NCBI RefSeq assembly: GCF_000733775.1
Contig: NZ_JPOE01000005.1
Coordinates: 744,001 to 808,000, forward strand
DNA from: Thiomonas sp. FB-Cd
GTDB lineage: Bacteria; Pseudomonadota; Gammaproteobacteria; Burkholderiales; Burkholderiaceae_C
DNA: 64,000 bases
Direction: 5' to 3'
Position 1 is the stretch's first letter. Every line of letters starts with the position of its first letter. Shown here in pieces: positions 1-9,470 of the stretch. The position numbers were made by a program, and so were the translations under genes. The notes beneath the pieces are model-generated. The model was not told the origin of the DNA. It was given only the letters and a program-made list of their open reading frames with translations, and searched no databases.

Positions 1-69
1 GCGCATTCCACCCTGCCGTCAGGGCGACGCCCTTGGGACTAAGCTGAGACCTGAAATTTGCACCGACCC

Positions 70-1479
70 ATGAACCATCCAGACGCCACCCTCCTCGCCC
101 GCTGTGCACAACGCCGCGCAAGCCTCGCCACGCAGATGGCGCGAGCCGGCGGCGGTGTGGCCATCGTCCCCACCGCGCCCGAAGTCATGCGCAACCGCGA
201 CAGCGACTATCCGTACCGGCACGACAGCTATTTCTATTACCTGACCGGCTTCAGTGAGCCGCAAAGCGTTCTGGTCCTGGTTGTTGAACCCGACGGGGGC
301 AGTCGCAGCACCCTCTTTTGCCGTGCCAAGGATCCCGAGCGCGAAATCTGGGATGGCGTTCGGTTCGGCCCGGACGCGGCACGCGAAGCCTTTGGTTTTG
401 ATGCGGCTCGGCCCGTGACCCAGCTTGATGCGGAGCTGCCCCCAATCCTGGCGGACCGAGCCGGGGTGTGGTGGCCGTTTGCTGTGCACACCGGATTCGA
501 GACCCGGGTCGAGCAGTGGCTTGCCGCCGTGCGCAGCCAGTCCCGGGCGGGGCACCGCACGCCGGCGGCACAGTATGACCTGTGCGCCCTGCTGGACGAG
601 ATGCGCCTGTTCAAGGACGACTTTGAGCTGTCCGTGATCCGCCGTGCCGCCTCCATCTCGGCTGCGGGGCACCGTCGGGCCATGCAGGCCAGCGCCCGCG
701 GCTGCCGTCAGCCGCCCTCCGAGGGCCTGCGTGAATACCACCTCGAGGCTGAACTGCTGCATGCCTTTCGCGCTGGGGGTGCGCAGTCTCCGGCCTATGG
801 CAGCATCGTTGCCGCTGGGGCCAATGCATGCATCCTGCATTACCGCGCCGACAGCGCACCGGTCAACCCGGGCCAACTCGTGCTGATCGACGCTGCCTGT
901 GAACTTGATGGGTACGCCAGCGACATCACCCGCACGTTTCCCGCAGACGGCCATTTTGATGGCCCTCAGCGCACCCTGTACGCCATTGTGCTCGAAGCGC
1001 AAGAGGCGGCACTGGCGGCCTCTTGCGCGGGCAATCGCTTCCACGACCCGCACGACGCCGCGTTGCGCGTGTTGGCGCAGGGCCTGCTCGATACGGGGCT
1101 GGTGGCGCGCGACACCGCGCCTGACGTGGACGCCGTGATCGCCACGGGCGCGTACCGCCGCTTTTACATGCACCGGACCAGCCACTGGATGGGCATGGAC
1201 GTGCACGATTGCGGCGAGTACACCGAGCCCGATGAACCCCCGCAAACGCTGCCCGACGGCACCACGCGGCCCGCTCCGCGGATCCTGCGCCCGGGCATGG
1301 TGATGACCATCGAGCCGGGCCTGTACATCCGAGCCGCAGCGGACGTCCCCGCGGCCTTCCATGACATTGGCATCCGCATCGAGGACGACGTGCTCATCCG
1401 TGAGAGCAGCTGCGAGGTCCTCACTGCGATGGCGCCCAAGAGCATCGCCGAAATCGAAGACTGGATGCAGGCGGGCTGA
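70..1479 (+). CDS. pepP: Xaa-Pro aminopeptidase (aminopeptidase P, M24B)
   Basis: Cytosolic metallopeptidase that removes an N-terminal residue preceding proline. The pita-bread fold ligands for two metal ions are all readable: D274 and D285 (in IDAACELDG...SDIT), H372 (HRTSHWMG), E415 (TIEPGLY) and E438 (RIEDD). At 469 residues it has the usual length of bacterial PepP, with the N-terminal regulatory domain in the first ~150 residues. The ATG at 70 is preferred over an in-frame TTG at 58. The next gene, ubiH-like, starts in the stop codon, so the two are translationally coupled; pepP-ubiH is a conserved proteobacterial order. Family identity is certain. Confidence 0.95.
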   Translation: MNHPDATLLARCAQRRASLATQMARAGGGVAIVPTAPEVMRNRDSDYPYRHDSYFYYLTGFSEPQSVLVLVVEPDGGSRSTLFCRAKDPEREIWDGVRFGPDAAREAFGFDAARPVTQLDAELPPILADRAGVWWPFAVHTGFETRVEQWLAAVRSQSRAGHRTPAAQYDLCALLDEMRLFKDDFELSVIRRAASISAAGHRRAMQASARGCRQPPSEGLREYHLEAELLHAFRAGGAQSPAYGSIVAAGANACILHYRADSAPVNPGQLVLIDAACELDGYASDITRTFPADGHFDGPQRTLYAIVLEAQEAALAASCAGNRFHDPHDAALRVLAQGLLDTGLVARDTAPDVDAVIATGAYRRFYMHRTSHWMGMDVHDCGEYTEPDEPPQTLPDGTTRPAPRILRPGMVMTIEPGLYIRAAADVPAAFHDIGIRIEDDVLIRESSCEVLTAMAPKSIAEIEDWMQAG

Positions 1480-2789
1480 TGCCAAGGCACGCCATGCGCG
1501 GGGCTTCCCTCCATCCATCGAACCTGCCCATGCACGAGCAGGCGGTTGGCCATACGCCTGGTTTGAACGCCAAGCGGTTGCGCGCGGCCATTATCGGCGC
1601 GGGACCTGTCGGCCTGAGCATGGCCCTGCACCTGCAGCGACTGGGCGCAGGCGTGGACGTCACGGTGTTTGATGCCCTGCCCGACCCCGGCACGGCTTTG
1701 GCCGATCCGCGTGTGCTGGCCCTGTCCGAAGGCAGCCGGCAGTTGCTCGTGGCGGCTGGCGCCTGGCCCGATGCGGCGGCAACCGCCATTACCCGCATCC
1801 ACGTCTCCCAAGCCGCGCCCGGACTGGCTTCGCTGCCCCGCGTGTGGCTGAACGCGCAGGACGCCGGATTGCCTGCACTCGGTTACACGCTGCGCTATGG
1901 GGAGCTGCTCGCAGCGCTGCAGGCCGCAGCGCTGCGAGCAGGCATCGAGGTGCAGTACGGCCAGGCGGTACAGGCGCTGCCCACCGAGGGCGGTGTGCTC
2001 TTGCGTCGGGGCTCAACCGAAGACGACGGGGCGCAGGCGCGCACACAAAGCCCTCAGGCCGCGTCCGCGGCTCCAGCCTACGAGCTTGCCATACTCGCCG
2101 AAGGCGGCGCCTTTCACACCCAGACACCACGGGCCTTGCGCTACGACTATCACCAGACCGCCCTGGTGGGCCGCGTGCGCTGCGACCGTCCGCATGCAGG
2201 CCTGGCGATTGAGCGCTTCACGTCCGACGGCCCGGTGGCTTTGTTGCCGCGCGGCGCCGACTACGCGCTTGTGTGGTGTGTCCCGCCCGCCCAGGCCGAT
2301 GTGCTACGCGACACGGACAAGACCGCCCAGATCGCTGCACTGCAGGCCCTTCTTCCCGCGGCGTGCGGCCGCGTGGTGGAGCTGGCAATTGCCGGAAGCT
2401 ACCCTCTGGGGCTCAACGCCCAATGGCGCACGCGCCTGGGGCGCATCGTGCAACTGGGCAACGCGGCGCAGACTCTGCACCCGGTGGCCGGTCAAGGCTT
2501 AAACCTCGGGCTGCGCGATGCGGCAACCCTGGGGCAACTGCTCGGATGGACGCTCGCGCAGTCGTCACACCCTGACCATGACCTGGACGCGCTGTTGCTG
2601 CGCTACGACCGCGCCCGCCTCCCCGACCGCGCTGCCTTGGTGGGCCTTACGGATCTTCTCGCGCGCGGCTTTACCTGGAAGGCCCCAGGCTCTGCGGCAA
2701 TCCGTGCCGGCTGCCTCGCAAGCCTGGCCATGCTGCCACCGTTGCGCCGCCTGCTTCAAGACCGCATGGTATTTGGCTGGCGGCTCTGA
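1479..2789 (+). CDS. ubiH: UbiH-family FAD-dependent ubiquinone biosynthesis hydroxylase
   Basis: Flavoprotein monooxygenase that hydroxylates the ring of a ubiquinone precursor. The N-terminal dinucleotide-binding motif GAGPVG is at about residues 39-44, and the second FAD motif appears near the C-terminus (HPVAGQGLNLGLRD). The D-x-R-x-LALS motif (DPRVLALSEGS) typical of UbiH/UbiF is present. The ATG at 1479 overlaps the pepP stop as TGATG; an ATG at 1530 would give a more typical N-terminus, because the Rossmann motif otherwise follows a 38-residue extension. A second UbiH-family gene lies at 25,779. Which ring position each one hydroxylates cannot be read from the sequence. Confidence 0.88.
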   Translation: MPRHAMRGASLHPSNLPMHEQAVGHTPGLNAKRLRAAIIGAGPVGLSMALHLQRLGAGVDVTVFDALPDPGTALADPRVLALSEGSRQLLVAAGAWPDAAATAITRIHVSQAAPGLASLPRVWLNAQDAGLPALGYTLRYGELLAALQAAALRAGIEVQYGQAVQALPTEGGVLLRRGSTEDDGAQARTQSPQAASAAPAYELAILAEGGAFHTQTPRALRYDYHQTALVGRVRCDRPHAGLAIERFTSDGPVALLPRGADYALVWCVPPAQADVLRDTDKTAQIAALQALLPAACGRVVELAIAGSYPLGLNAQWRTRLGRIVQLGNAAQTLHPVAGQGLNLGLRDAATLGQLLGWTLAQSSHPDHDLDALLLRYDRARLPDRAALVGLTDLLARGFTWKAPGSAAIRAGCLASLAMLPPLRRLLQDRMVFGWRL

Positions 2790-2936
2790 CAGGGCCGGCT
2801 GGCGCCGGACGAACGTTGTCCGGGCACACACAGCGGTGGGCTCAGCATTCGTTGACCGGTTTTTTTGCAACGCCTGTCATGCGCAAGCCATCGAATCACG
2901 TTCATACTGTGTCTTCAGACACCTTGGAGTTCCGCC

Positions 2937-4898
2937 ATGGGCCCGTTTGCTCGTACCTCTAGCCTGCTTGCCGTCGTGTTCGCCTGCATGGTGCCCGCCG
3001 CGCATGCCGAAGAGCCGCCAGCGATCGTGGGGCGACTGGACAATTTCGTGGGTCAGGTGAGCCTATTGCCCGCCGGCAGCGAGACCTGGATTGCGGCAAG
3101 CCTGAATCGGCCCATCAGCCTGGGTGACCGGATTTGGGTTCCACAGGGTGGCCGCGCCGAAATCCTGGCCGGACCGGATGCCGTGCGCATCGGCCCGGGA
3201 AGCGAGCTTGGCGTGCTTGACCTGCAGGAGCGGGACATGCAGCTTTCCTTGTCGCAAGGCACGGTGGAACTGCGCGTGCGTGACTTCGGGTCGCAGCAGC
3301 GTGTGGAGGTGGACACACCCAACCTTGCCTTGCAGTTGGAGGGGGCTGGGGACGCGCGTTTGGACGTGGATCCTTTCGCCGACACCACCACGGTCACGCT
3401 GCATGACGGCCAAGCCGCTGTCTTTGGGGACACGGCTGCACCGGCTTCCGTGCAGATGGGACAGCAGGTGCGCTTTGCGGGGCGTGATCTTACCGTCATT
3501 GCCGCCGAGAATGACCCGGCGCTTGATGCCTTCGACCACTGGGTCGTCGAGCGCAACAGGCGTGAGGATGCCTCGATCACGGCACGCTACGTTTCACCCT
3601 GGGTCACGGGTTACGAAGGCCTGGATGACTGGGGAACCTGGCAGGACAACACAGCGTTCGGCGCCGTGTGGTTCCCGCGTGTGCCCGCAGGCTGGGTTCC
3701 GTACCGGGATGGCCACTGGGCATGGATTGCGCCCTGGGGCTGGACCTGGATCGCCGACGAGCCTTGGGGATTCGCCCCCTTTCATTACGGCCGCTGGGCG
3801 TGGATTGCCGGATCGTGGGCGTGGGTGCCGGGGCCCGTCGCGGTGCGCCCGGTGTACGCGCCTGCCTTGGTGGCGTTTATCGGCGGCGGCTCATTCACGG
3901 CGGACATGGTCAACGCATCGGCTGCGGTGGCCTGGTTTCCCCTCGCCCCGGGGCAGCTCTACAGACCGCCCTATGCCTATACACCCACCTATCTGGTCGC
4001 CGTAAATCGCTGCACGGCCATCCGGCGCGAAGATGAGGACTTCAACGTACGCCGCACCGTGACACCCGGTCGCCTGCCCCCGCAATCGCTGACCGTTGTG
4101 CCGCGCGACGTGTTTGTTCGCGGCCAACCCGTGCGGCGTGCGACACGCCCCTTGCCGCTCGCGCGCATGCAATCGCTGTCCGTCGCCGATGGGCCGCACG
4201 TGCAGCCGCGAACTGAGAGCGTGCTCGGCCAAGCCCGGCCGGTGCCGGCCCCGCGCGGCGGACCGCAGCGTCCGGTGCTGGCCACGCGCCAGCCGGCGGC
4301 GCCGCCAGTCCTTCCCTACACACCGGGTCCAGGCGCAGGCGCCGCACCGCGCCTGTGGCCGGGCCATGCGGTACGCGTGGTGCCGCACCCATCGGAAGGC
4401 TACCGGCCGCAGCGACGTGTGGCGCCGCCGACCACCGTGATGCCGCTGGAACGCGCAGGCATGGTCCCACCCACGCCGCGCGATCGTGCTCTGGGGCAGC
4501 CCGGCCTTTCCCAGCCGCGCCCGTCTGGCATGCGGCCCTATGCGCCCTATCCTTCGCCCCGTCCTGCACCCAGCGCAACACCGCAGCCTGGCCTGTATGC
4601 CCCGCACCCGGGGTTTTCACCGCCACCGCCGGATCAATCCCACAGGCAACAAGGCCAGCGCCCCCTGCCGAGGTCCGTTGTGGAACCGCCGCGGACCCTG
4701 ATGCCGCTGGAGCGCGCTGGCATGCTGCCGCCCCCGCAAGGTGTTCCACGCAGCATCGAGCGGCCTGGTGGCGCACGTCTTGACCACGGCTCCCCACCCG
4801 AACACCCGGCAGAGGGTCGTCGCGCCACCACCAACGAACGTGGAAGCGACCGGCCCAGCACGGCGAGTCCCTTGCAGCGCGCGAACATGGCCCCCTAG
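2937..4898 (+). CDS. Exported FecR/DUF6600 protein with Trp-rich repeats and Pro-rich tail
   Basis: Start chosen at the ATG at 2937, preceded by GGAG and opening a clear Sec signal peptide (about 24 residues, ending AHA before EEPPA). Residues ~25-200 look like a FecR-type beta domain. Residues ~215-330 form the DUF6600 region, dense in W-G-W, GHWAWI and GRWAWI repeats. The last ~300 residues are Pro/Arg-rich and carry three spaced copies of a short motif: PLERAGM-V-PP, PLERAGM-L-PP and PLQRANMAP, the last forming the C-terminus. Probably periplasmic or envelope-attached; function unknown. No sigma or FecA partner is adjacent. Preceded by 147 bp without a gene. Confidence 0.82.
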   Translation: MGPFARTSSLLAVVFACMVPAAHAEEPPAIVGRLDNFVGQVSLLPAGSETWIAASLNRPISLGDRIWVPQGGRAEILAGPDAVRIGPGSELGVLDLQERDMQLSLSQGTVELRVRDFGSQQRVEVDTPNLALQLEGAGDARLDVDPFADTTTVTLHDGQAAVFGDTAAPASVQMGQQVRFAGRDLTVIAAENDPALDAFDHWVVERNRREDASITARYVSPWVTGYEGLDDWGTWQDNTAFGAVWFPRVPAGWVPYRDGHWAWIAPWGWTWIADEPWGFAPFHYGRWAWIAGSWAWVPGPVAVRPVYAPALVAFIGGGSFTADMVNASAAVAWFPLAPGQLYRPPYAYTPTYLVAVNRCTAIRREDEDFNVRRTVTPGRLPPQSLTVVPRDVFVRGQPVRRATRPLPLARMQSLSVADGPHVQPRTESVLGQARPVPAPRGGPQRPVLATRQPAAPPVLPYTPGPGAGAAPRLWPGHAVRVVPHPSEGYRPQRRVAPPTTVMPLERAGMVPPTPRDRALGQPGLSQPRPSGMRPYAPYPSPRPAPSATPQPGLYAPHPGFSPPPPDQSHRQQGQRPLPRSVVEPPRTLMPLERAGMLPPPQGVPRSIERPGGARLDHGSPPEHPAEGRRATTNERGSDRPSTASPLQRANMAP

Positions 4899-4968
4899 GA
4901 CAGGGTGACCACGGTGCGCTCCTGCGTTGCGCCGCCAGGCGCGACCAGGACCCGGCGGGGATGCGGTA

Positions 4969-4992
4969 CCGGGGGCCCGATACGCCCCCGGT
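4969..4992. terminator. Hairpin between convergent genes
   Basis: A 9-bp perfect stem (ACCGGGGGC at 4969-4977 with GCCCCCGGT at 4984-4992) and 6-nt loop lie between the DUF6600 gene and the convergent porin gene, touching the porin stop codon. There is no T-tract on either side, so it may be a transcription barrier or 3'-end stabiliser rather than a classical intrinsic terminator. Confidence 0.5.
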
Positions 4993-6164
4993 CAGAACTC
5001 CAGATGCACGCGCACGCCCAGGACGGTACTCCCCGGGTTGCGTCCGCCTGGGTGCCAGATGCGCTGCAGGTCTGGCTGGATGAATACCGTGCGGCTGACC
5101 GCGTATGCGTAGTTCAGTTCAAGCACGGTTTCCGGATGCTTCTGCCCGGCCAGGCTTGCATGGGCGATGCCGACGCTCGCGTTATCCGCTGGACGGCTGG
5201 CGAAAGGCCGCTGCACGCGCAACCCGGCGCCCAGGTAATACGGCACCGCATTCACCCGTCCATTGCTGGCGGCCAGCTGCACGAACGCGCCCAGCCGCGG
5301 ACCTTGCGCGACGTCCCATCGATGTTCGCCCAGCGCGTAGACGCCGCCGGTGGATGGCCCCAGCAACGCGTCGTTCTGACGCTCATGCCACACCCCAAGC
5401 TTGAGCACATCCTGAGCCTGGCCGTCAGCCAGGCGTCCCGTGCGCTTGGCCAGTTCCAACAGGCTGAGGGCTCCGCTGCGCAGCGCGGTGCGGAACGCCG
5501 GAGGATTCGCCTGCCACACTCCGGCCTGCGCCGACCAGCGGCCACCGAGCTCGGAGCCGGCCATCAGCCCGATCCCCGGCGTGGGAAACGTGGCGATATC
5601 GGCATTGGCCGTCAGCGTCGGGACCGGTCCAAATGAAGCGTTTTGCAATTGGCCGGCGAGGCCGACGTTCGCAAAGTAGTAGTTCATGTCCATGATGCCC
5701 GCGCGCACGAAACTCGGGCCGATGTCCTGTTTGTAGGTGAGTTGATAGATGCGCAGGAAATTGGCCGCCCAGTCGTTGCTTGGAGTCTGCAGTGCGCCGG
5801 TCTGCGCAGGCAGGTTGCCATTGGTTTTCAGCCCCATCGCGCTGAACTCGAACAAACCGTTGCCCCACAGCCCGGCCTGCGCCGTATCGAGCTGCCCACC
5901 CACCTGCAATAGCGTGTCGGAGGCAGCCTGGCGGCTCAGCCCCCCAGCGGTCACCGCCATGATCTCGCTGTCCAGGTGTCCGGACAGAACCAGGCCATTT
6001 TTCGGCGCCCGGGCAAACGGCAGCGCAGGCGCGTTGAATGGCGCAATCTGGAATTCGCCGGGCTTATCGGCGGTGCCCGATCCTTGTGCTTCGGCCATCG
6101 CCGGAACAGGCGCGAGTGCCGCCAGCACCGCCACCTCAAGCAAGAGCAGGCAGCCGCGACGCAT
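4992..6164 (-). CDS. OprB-like carbohydrate-selective outer-membrane porin
   Basis: 390 residues from the ATG at 6164, which opens a signal peptide (MRRG, hydrophobic core, APVPAMA). Upstream in-frame ATGs up to 6257 would hide the signal and overlap ubiX, so they are less likely. The mature part has alternating hydrophobic beta-strand patterns, a QLTYKQDIG strand, and ends in HLEF, a terminal aromatic residue as expected for a BAM-assembled barrel. Phrases such as GVWHERQND, LGAGLRVQRPF and VLELNYAYAV match carbohydrate porin (OprB) family style. The substrate is unknown and no sugar genes flank it. Confidence 0.7.
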   Translation of the reverse strand: MRRGCLLLLEVAVLAALAPVPAMAEAQGSGTADKPGEFQIAPFNAPALPFARAPKNGLVLSGHLDSEIMAVTAGGLSRQAASDTLLQVGGQLDTAQAGLWGNGLFEFSAMGLKTNGNLPAQTGALQTPSNDWAANFLRIYQLTYKQDIGPSFVRAGIMDMNYYFANVGLAGQLQNASFGPVPTLTANADIATFPTPGIGLMAGSELGGRWSAQAGVWQANPPAFRTALRSGALSLLELAKRTGRLADGQAQDVLKLGVWHERQNDALLGPSTGGVYALGEHRWDVAQGPRLGAFVQLAASNGRVNAVPYYLGAGLRVQRPFASRPADNASVGIAHASLAGQKHPETVLELNYAYAVSRTVFIQPDLQRIWHPGGRNPGSTVLGVRVHLEF

Positions 6165-6226
6165 GGCCGAGTGCTGTGTGTCATGCGCCACGCCAACCCT
6201 GCAGCGGCAGCTCCGGGCCATGCAAA

Positions 6227-6811
6227 TCAAGTTGAGTTGTCGCCGGCAGGCGGCCAACCTTGCCAGCTTGGAGCCAGATCGTGCGTAATGCCGAACTGCT
6301 CCAGCACCCGACCGAGCGTGTGGTCGACCATCTCATCCAGGGTTCGCGGACGTTGGTAAAAGGCCGGTACCGGGGGAAAGATGCTGCCGCCCATTTCGGC
6401 CACCAGGCTCATGTTGCGCAAGTGCGCCAGTGTGAGTGGCGCCTCACGCACCAGCAAAACCAGCCGACGGCGCTCCTTGAGGCAGACGTCAGCGGCCCGC
6501 GTCAGCAGATTGTCCGACAAGCCGTGGGCAATGGCGCCCAGCGAGTTCATCGAACACGGGGCCACGACCATGCCACCGGTGGAAAATGATCCGCTGGCAA
6601 TGCTTGCAGCCACGTCGCCAATGGGATGCACCGTGTCGGCCAGCGCCTCCACCGCCCTTCGGTCCAGGTCCAGCTCGGCCTTGACACTCAGCCAACCCGC
6701 GCTGCTAACGACCAGATGCGTGTGCACGCCACCGCGTTCGCGCAGGTGTCGCAACAGGCGTACGCCGTAGATCGCGCCCGTGGCTCCTGTGATGCCGATA
6801 ATGAGACGCAC
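6227..6811 (-). CDS. ubiX: Flavin prenyltransferase UbiX
   Basis: 194 residues. Makes prenylated FMN, the cofactor of UbiD-type decarboxylases, for ubiquinone synthesis. The N-terminal GITGATGAIYG flavin loop, the SSAGW segment, the GSFSTGGMVVAPCSMNSLGAIAHG segment and the C-terminal REAPLTLAHLRNM and QRPRTLDEMVDH motifs are all diagnostic. It is the last gene of the hemA-prfA-prmC-grxD-ubiX run on the minus strand, 21 bp after grxD. No ubiD is in the window. Confidence 0.95.
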   Translation of the reverse strand: MRLIIGITGATGAIYGVRLLRHLRERGGVHTHLVVSSAGWLSVKAELDLDRRAVEALADTVHPIGDVAASIASGSFSTGGMVVAPCSMNSLGAIAHGLSDNLLTRAADVCLKERRRLVLLVREAPLTLAHLRNMSLVAEMGGSIFPPVPAFYQRPRTLDEMVDHTLGRVLEQFGITHDLAPSWQGWPPAGDNST

Positions 6812-6832
6812 GCCAAGGCCCGCGCGCGCGAT

Positions 6833-7153
6833 TCAGGCAGCAGCCTTGTCAAGCAGTTGCTTGAGTTCACCGCTCTGGTACATCTCCATCATGATGTCCG
6901 AGCCACCAACGAACTCGCCGTGGACGTAAAGCTGCGGGATCGTGGGCCAATTGGCGTAGTCCTTGATGCCTTGGCGGATCCCCTCATCCTCCAGCACGTT
7001 GACGCTGGCGTACTGATTCACGCCACAGGCCTTGAGGATCTGCGCCGCACGCCCCGAAAAGCCGCATTGGGGAAACTGTGGCGTGCCTTTCATGAACAGC
7101 ACCACATCGTTGGATTTGACAATCTGGTCAATGCGCTGGATGACGTCGGACAT
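6833..7153 (-). CDS. grxD: Monothiol glutaredoxin (Grx4 family)
   Basis: 106 residues starting [12 protein letters not shown]. The monothiol active site CGFS is at residues 30-33, and the WPTIPQLYV cis-Pro segment and the GGSDIM glutathione-binding motif follow. Class II monothiol glutaredoxins bind a bridged [2Fe-2S] cluster with glutathione and act in iron-sulfur transfer. Longer in-frame extensions upstream lack any family similarity. It lies downstream of prmC, within the same strand run. Confidence 0.95.
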   Translation of the reverse strand: MSDVIQRIDQIVKSNDVVLFMKGTPQFPQCGFSGRAAQILKACGVNQYASVNVLEDEGIRQGIKDYANWPTIPQLYVHGEFVGGSDIMMEMYQSGELKQLLDKAAA

Positions 7154-7299
7154 GGGAGCCTCGAAATAAAGTGGACGCGGCCTTGGCCGCATGCCGTGAA
7201 TTGTAGGTTTGCGGCAGCCCGCACGTGCCTGCGGGGACTCCCGCCAGTTGCAGCCCGGGCGAATTCCCCTCGCGCCCTGCCCCCGCAGGGCACACGGCA

Positions 7300-8145
7300 T
7301 CAGCGGCCTTCGACCGGTCGCTGACCGAATGTCATACGCGGGATGCCGGCCAGATCGGGCTGCGTGCCCACTGCGGTCAGCCCGGCTGCGCACAGCATCG
7401 CTCGCACCGCCTGTGCCTGGTCGTAACCGTGCTCCATGGCCAACCATCCACCCTCGGCCAGATGCGCTGGCGCGGCGGCAACGATGCGTCGGATATCAGC
7501 CAATCCGTCGCCGCCCGCAGCTCCAACGAGTGCCAGCTGCGGCTCATGCTGCAGCATTTCCAGGTGCACATCGCCCTTTGCGACGTACGGCGGATTACTC
7601 AGGATGATGTCGAAACGCGGCGGATGCGGCGGCAAGGCGGCGAACCAATCGCCAGCGAGCAGCCGCAGCGCACCGCCCGCTCGATGCGGGGGCAGCAGCG
7701 CCCGCGCGTTTTGCGCGGCAACCGCCAGTGCGTCCTCGCTCGCATCCACCGCCCAAACCTCGGCATGGGCCCGCTCGTGCGCCACAGCCAATGCGATGGC
7801 GCCGCTGCCGGTGCCGAGATCAAGAATGCGCGCACGGCCTTGGGGCGCGATGCGCTGAAGCGCAAACTCCACCAACAGCTCGGTTTCCGGACGTGGCACG
7901 AGCACCGCCGGGCTCACCGCAAAACGCAGGCCGAAGAACTCGCGCCACCCCAGGACATAGGCCAGAGGCTCGCCAGCATGGAGCCGAAGCGCCGCCTCCT
8001 GCAAGCGCGCCGCAACGTCAGCGCCAAGCAACGCATCGGGGTGCGCCAGGAGGGTGGCGTGCGACAGCCCTGCCACCTCACGCAGCAAAGCCAGCGCCTC
8101 AACGCGCTGCAGCTCGCAGCAGGCCATCCACTGCGCAGCGGTCAT
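7300..8145 (-). CDS. prmC: Release factor glutamine methyltransferase PrmC
   Basis: 281 residues. SAM-dependent enzyme that N5-methylates the GGQ glutamine of RF1 and RF2. The motifs are clear: the [13 protein letters not shown] segment, [12 protein letters not shown] for SAM, and the catalytic NPPY ([10 protein letters not shown]). It lies downstream of prfA, its own substrate gene, with a 177-bp spacer. Full family length. Confidence 0.96.
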   Translation of the reverse strand: MTAAQWMACCELQRVEALALLREVAGLSHATLLAHPDALLGADVAARLQEAALRLHAGEPLAYVLGWREFFGLRFAVSPAVLVPRPETELLVEFALQRIAPQGRARILDLGTGSGAIALAVAHERAHAEVWAVDASEDALAVAAQNARALLPPHRAGGALRLLAGDWFAALPPHPPRFDIILSNPPYVAKGDVHLEMLQHEPQLALVGAAGGDGLADIRRIVAAAPAHLAEGGWLAMEHGYDQAQAVRAMLCAAGLTAVGTQPDLAGIPRMTFGQRPVEGR

Positions 8146-8322
8146 CGGAAAAAGCTCCTTCGCGTCATCGCAATCTGCTCAGACTTGCGGAAACGCCGGG
8201 CGCATCGAATCATCATGCCCCCACCACCTGCGTGGTTCGTACCGCAGCCACGGCTCGGCGCGACGCATCATCCACCGCACGTCGCGTGACCGCTTCCCTA
8301 TGCCGCGCGCATGCAACGGGCT

Positions 8323-9402
8323 TCACGTCTCCCCCAGCGCCGTCAACAACTCGGCTTGATGCTCTGCGTGCAGCGCATCAAGCAACTCGTCGAGGTCTCC
8401 ATTCAAAATCGCATCGATCTTGTAGAGCGTGAGGTTGATGCGGTGATCCGTCACGCGACCCTGCGGGACGTTGTACGTCCGAATGCGATCGGAACGGTCA
8501 CCGCTACCCACAAGGCTTTTGCGGTGTGCTGCCTCGCGCTGCTGCGCCTCCTGTCGTTGACGCTGCTCAAGCCGCGCGGCCAGCACGGTCAGGGCCTGGG
8601 CCTTGTTGCGATGCTGCGAACGGTCGTCCTGACACTCCACCACGAGCCCCGTGGGCAAGTGCGTGATGCGCACGGCCGAATCGGTCTTGTTGATGTGCTG
8701 GCCGCCAGCGCCAGAGGAACGGAAGGTGTCAATCCGCAGTTCGGCCGGGTTGATCGCAACGGCCGTCTGCGCATCCGGCTCGGGCATGACTGCGACGGTC
8801 GCCGCGCTGGTGTGGATGCGGCCCTGGGATTCCGTGGCTGGAACACGCTGTACACGGTGCCCACCGGATTCGAACTTGAGCCGCCCGTAGACACCATCAC
8901 CGCTCACGCGAAGAATGGCCTCCTTCACACCTCCGAGGTCGCTGTCGGAATGGCTCACCACCTCGGTGCGCCAACCCCGGCGTTCGGCGTAGCGGGTGTA
9001 CATCCGCAGCAAGTCGGCTGCGAACAGCGCCGACTCCTCACCGCCGGTGCCGGCGCGCACCTCGACGAAAGCGGGCTTGCGGTCATCGGGGTCGCGCGGC
9101 AGGAGGGCGCGCTGCAACTCGCCCTCAAGCGTTTCGATGCGCGCATGCGTGGCCTGCACCTCGTCTTGCGCCAAGGCCCGCATTTCGGGGTCCGCAAGCA
9201 GCGCCTGCGCGCCTGCCTGGTCGTCTTCGGCGTGGCGCAACTGCGCATAGAGCTGCGCCACGGGCGCCAGTTCCGCGCGCTCACTTCCGAGCGCACGCAA
9301 GCGCCCGGGATCGGCTGCAGCATCGGGGGCTCCCAGCAGGGCGTCGATCTCGTCCAAGCGGCGCAGCATGGCGTCGAGCTTGTCACGAAGTGATGGTTTC
9401 AT
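8323..9402 (-). CDS. prfA: Peptide chain release factor 1
   Basis: 359 residues, normal RF1 length. It terminates translation at UAA and UAG. The ribosomal peptidyl-transferase motif GGQ lies in [15 protein letters not shown], and the RF1 codon-recognition P-A-T tripeptide is in VPATESQGR. Between hemA and prmC, in the conserved order; 68 bp separate it from hemA. Confidence 0.97.
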   Translation of the reverse strand: MKPSLRDKLDAMLRRLDEIDALLGAPDAAADPGRLRALGSERAELAPVAQLYAQLRHAEDDQAGAQALLADPEMRALAQDEVQATHARIETLEGELQRALLPRDPDDRKPAFVEVRAGTGGEESALFAADLLRMYTRYAERRGWRTEVVSHSDSDLGGVKEAILRVSGDGVYGRLKFESGGHRVQRVPATESQGRIHTSAATVAVMPEPDAQTAVAINPAELRIDTFRSSGAGGQHINKTDSAVRITHLPTGLVVECQDDRSQHRNKAQALTVLAARLEQRQRQEAQQREAAHRKSLVGSGDRSDRIRTYNVPQGRVTDHRINLTLYKIDAILNGDLDELLDALHAEHQAELLTALGET

Positions 9403-9435
9403 GGAATGGCACGCAGGCGTACAGGTGCGGGCAAC

Positions 9436-9452
9436 GCGGGTGAAGCACCCGC
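9436..9452. terminator. Hairpin in the hemA-prfA spacer
   Basis: GCGGGTG (9436-9442), loop AAG, CACCCGC (9446-9452): a perfect 7-bp stem in the short spacer between the hemA stop and the prfA start. There is no T-tract, so I read it as an intercistronic stem that may protect the upstream hemA message or tune prfA level, not as a full terminator. Confidence 0.4.
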
Positions 9453-9470
9453 CCGCGCTGCCCCGATCTG

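Noticed and set aside
19..1518. Long minus-strand open frame opposite pepP
   Set aside because: GC-rich antisense shadow; its residues are Arg/Ala/Gly-rich without motifs, while the plus strand has all five PepP metal ligands.
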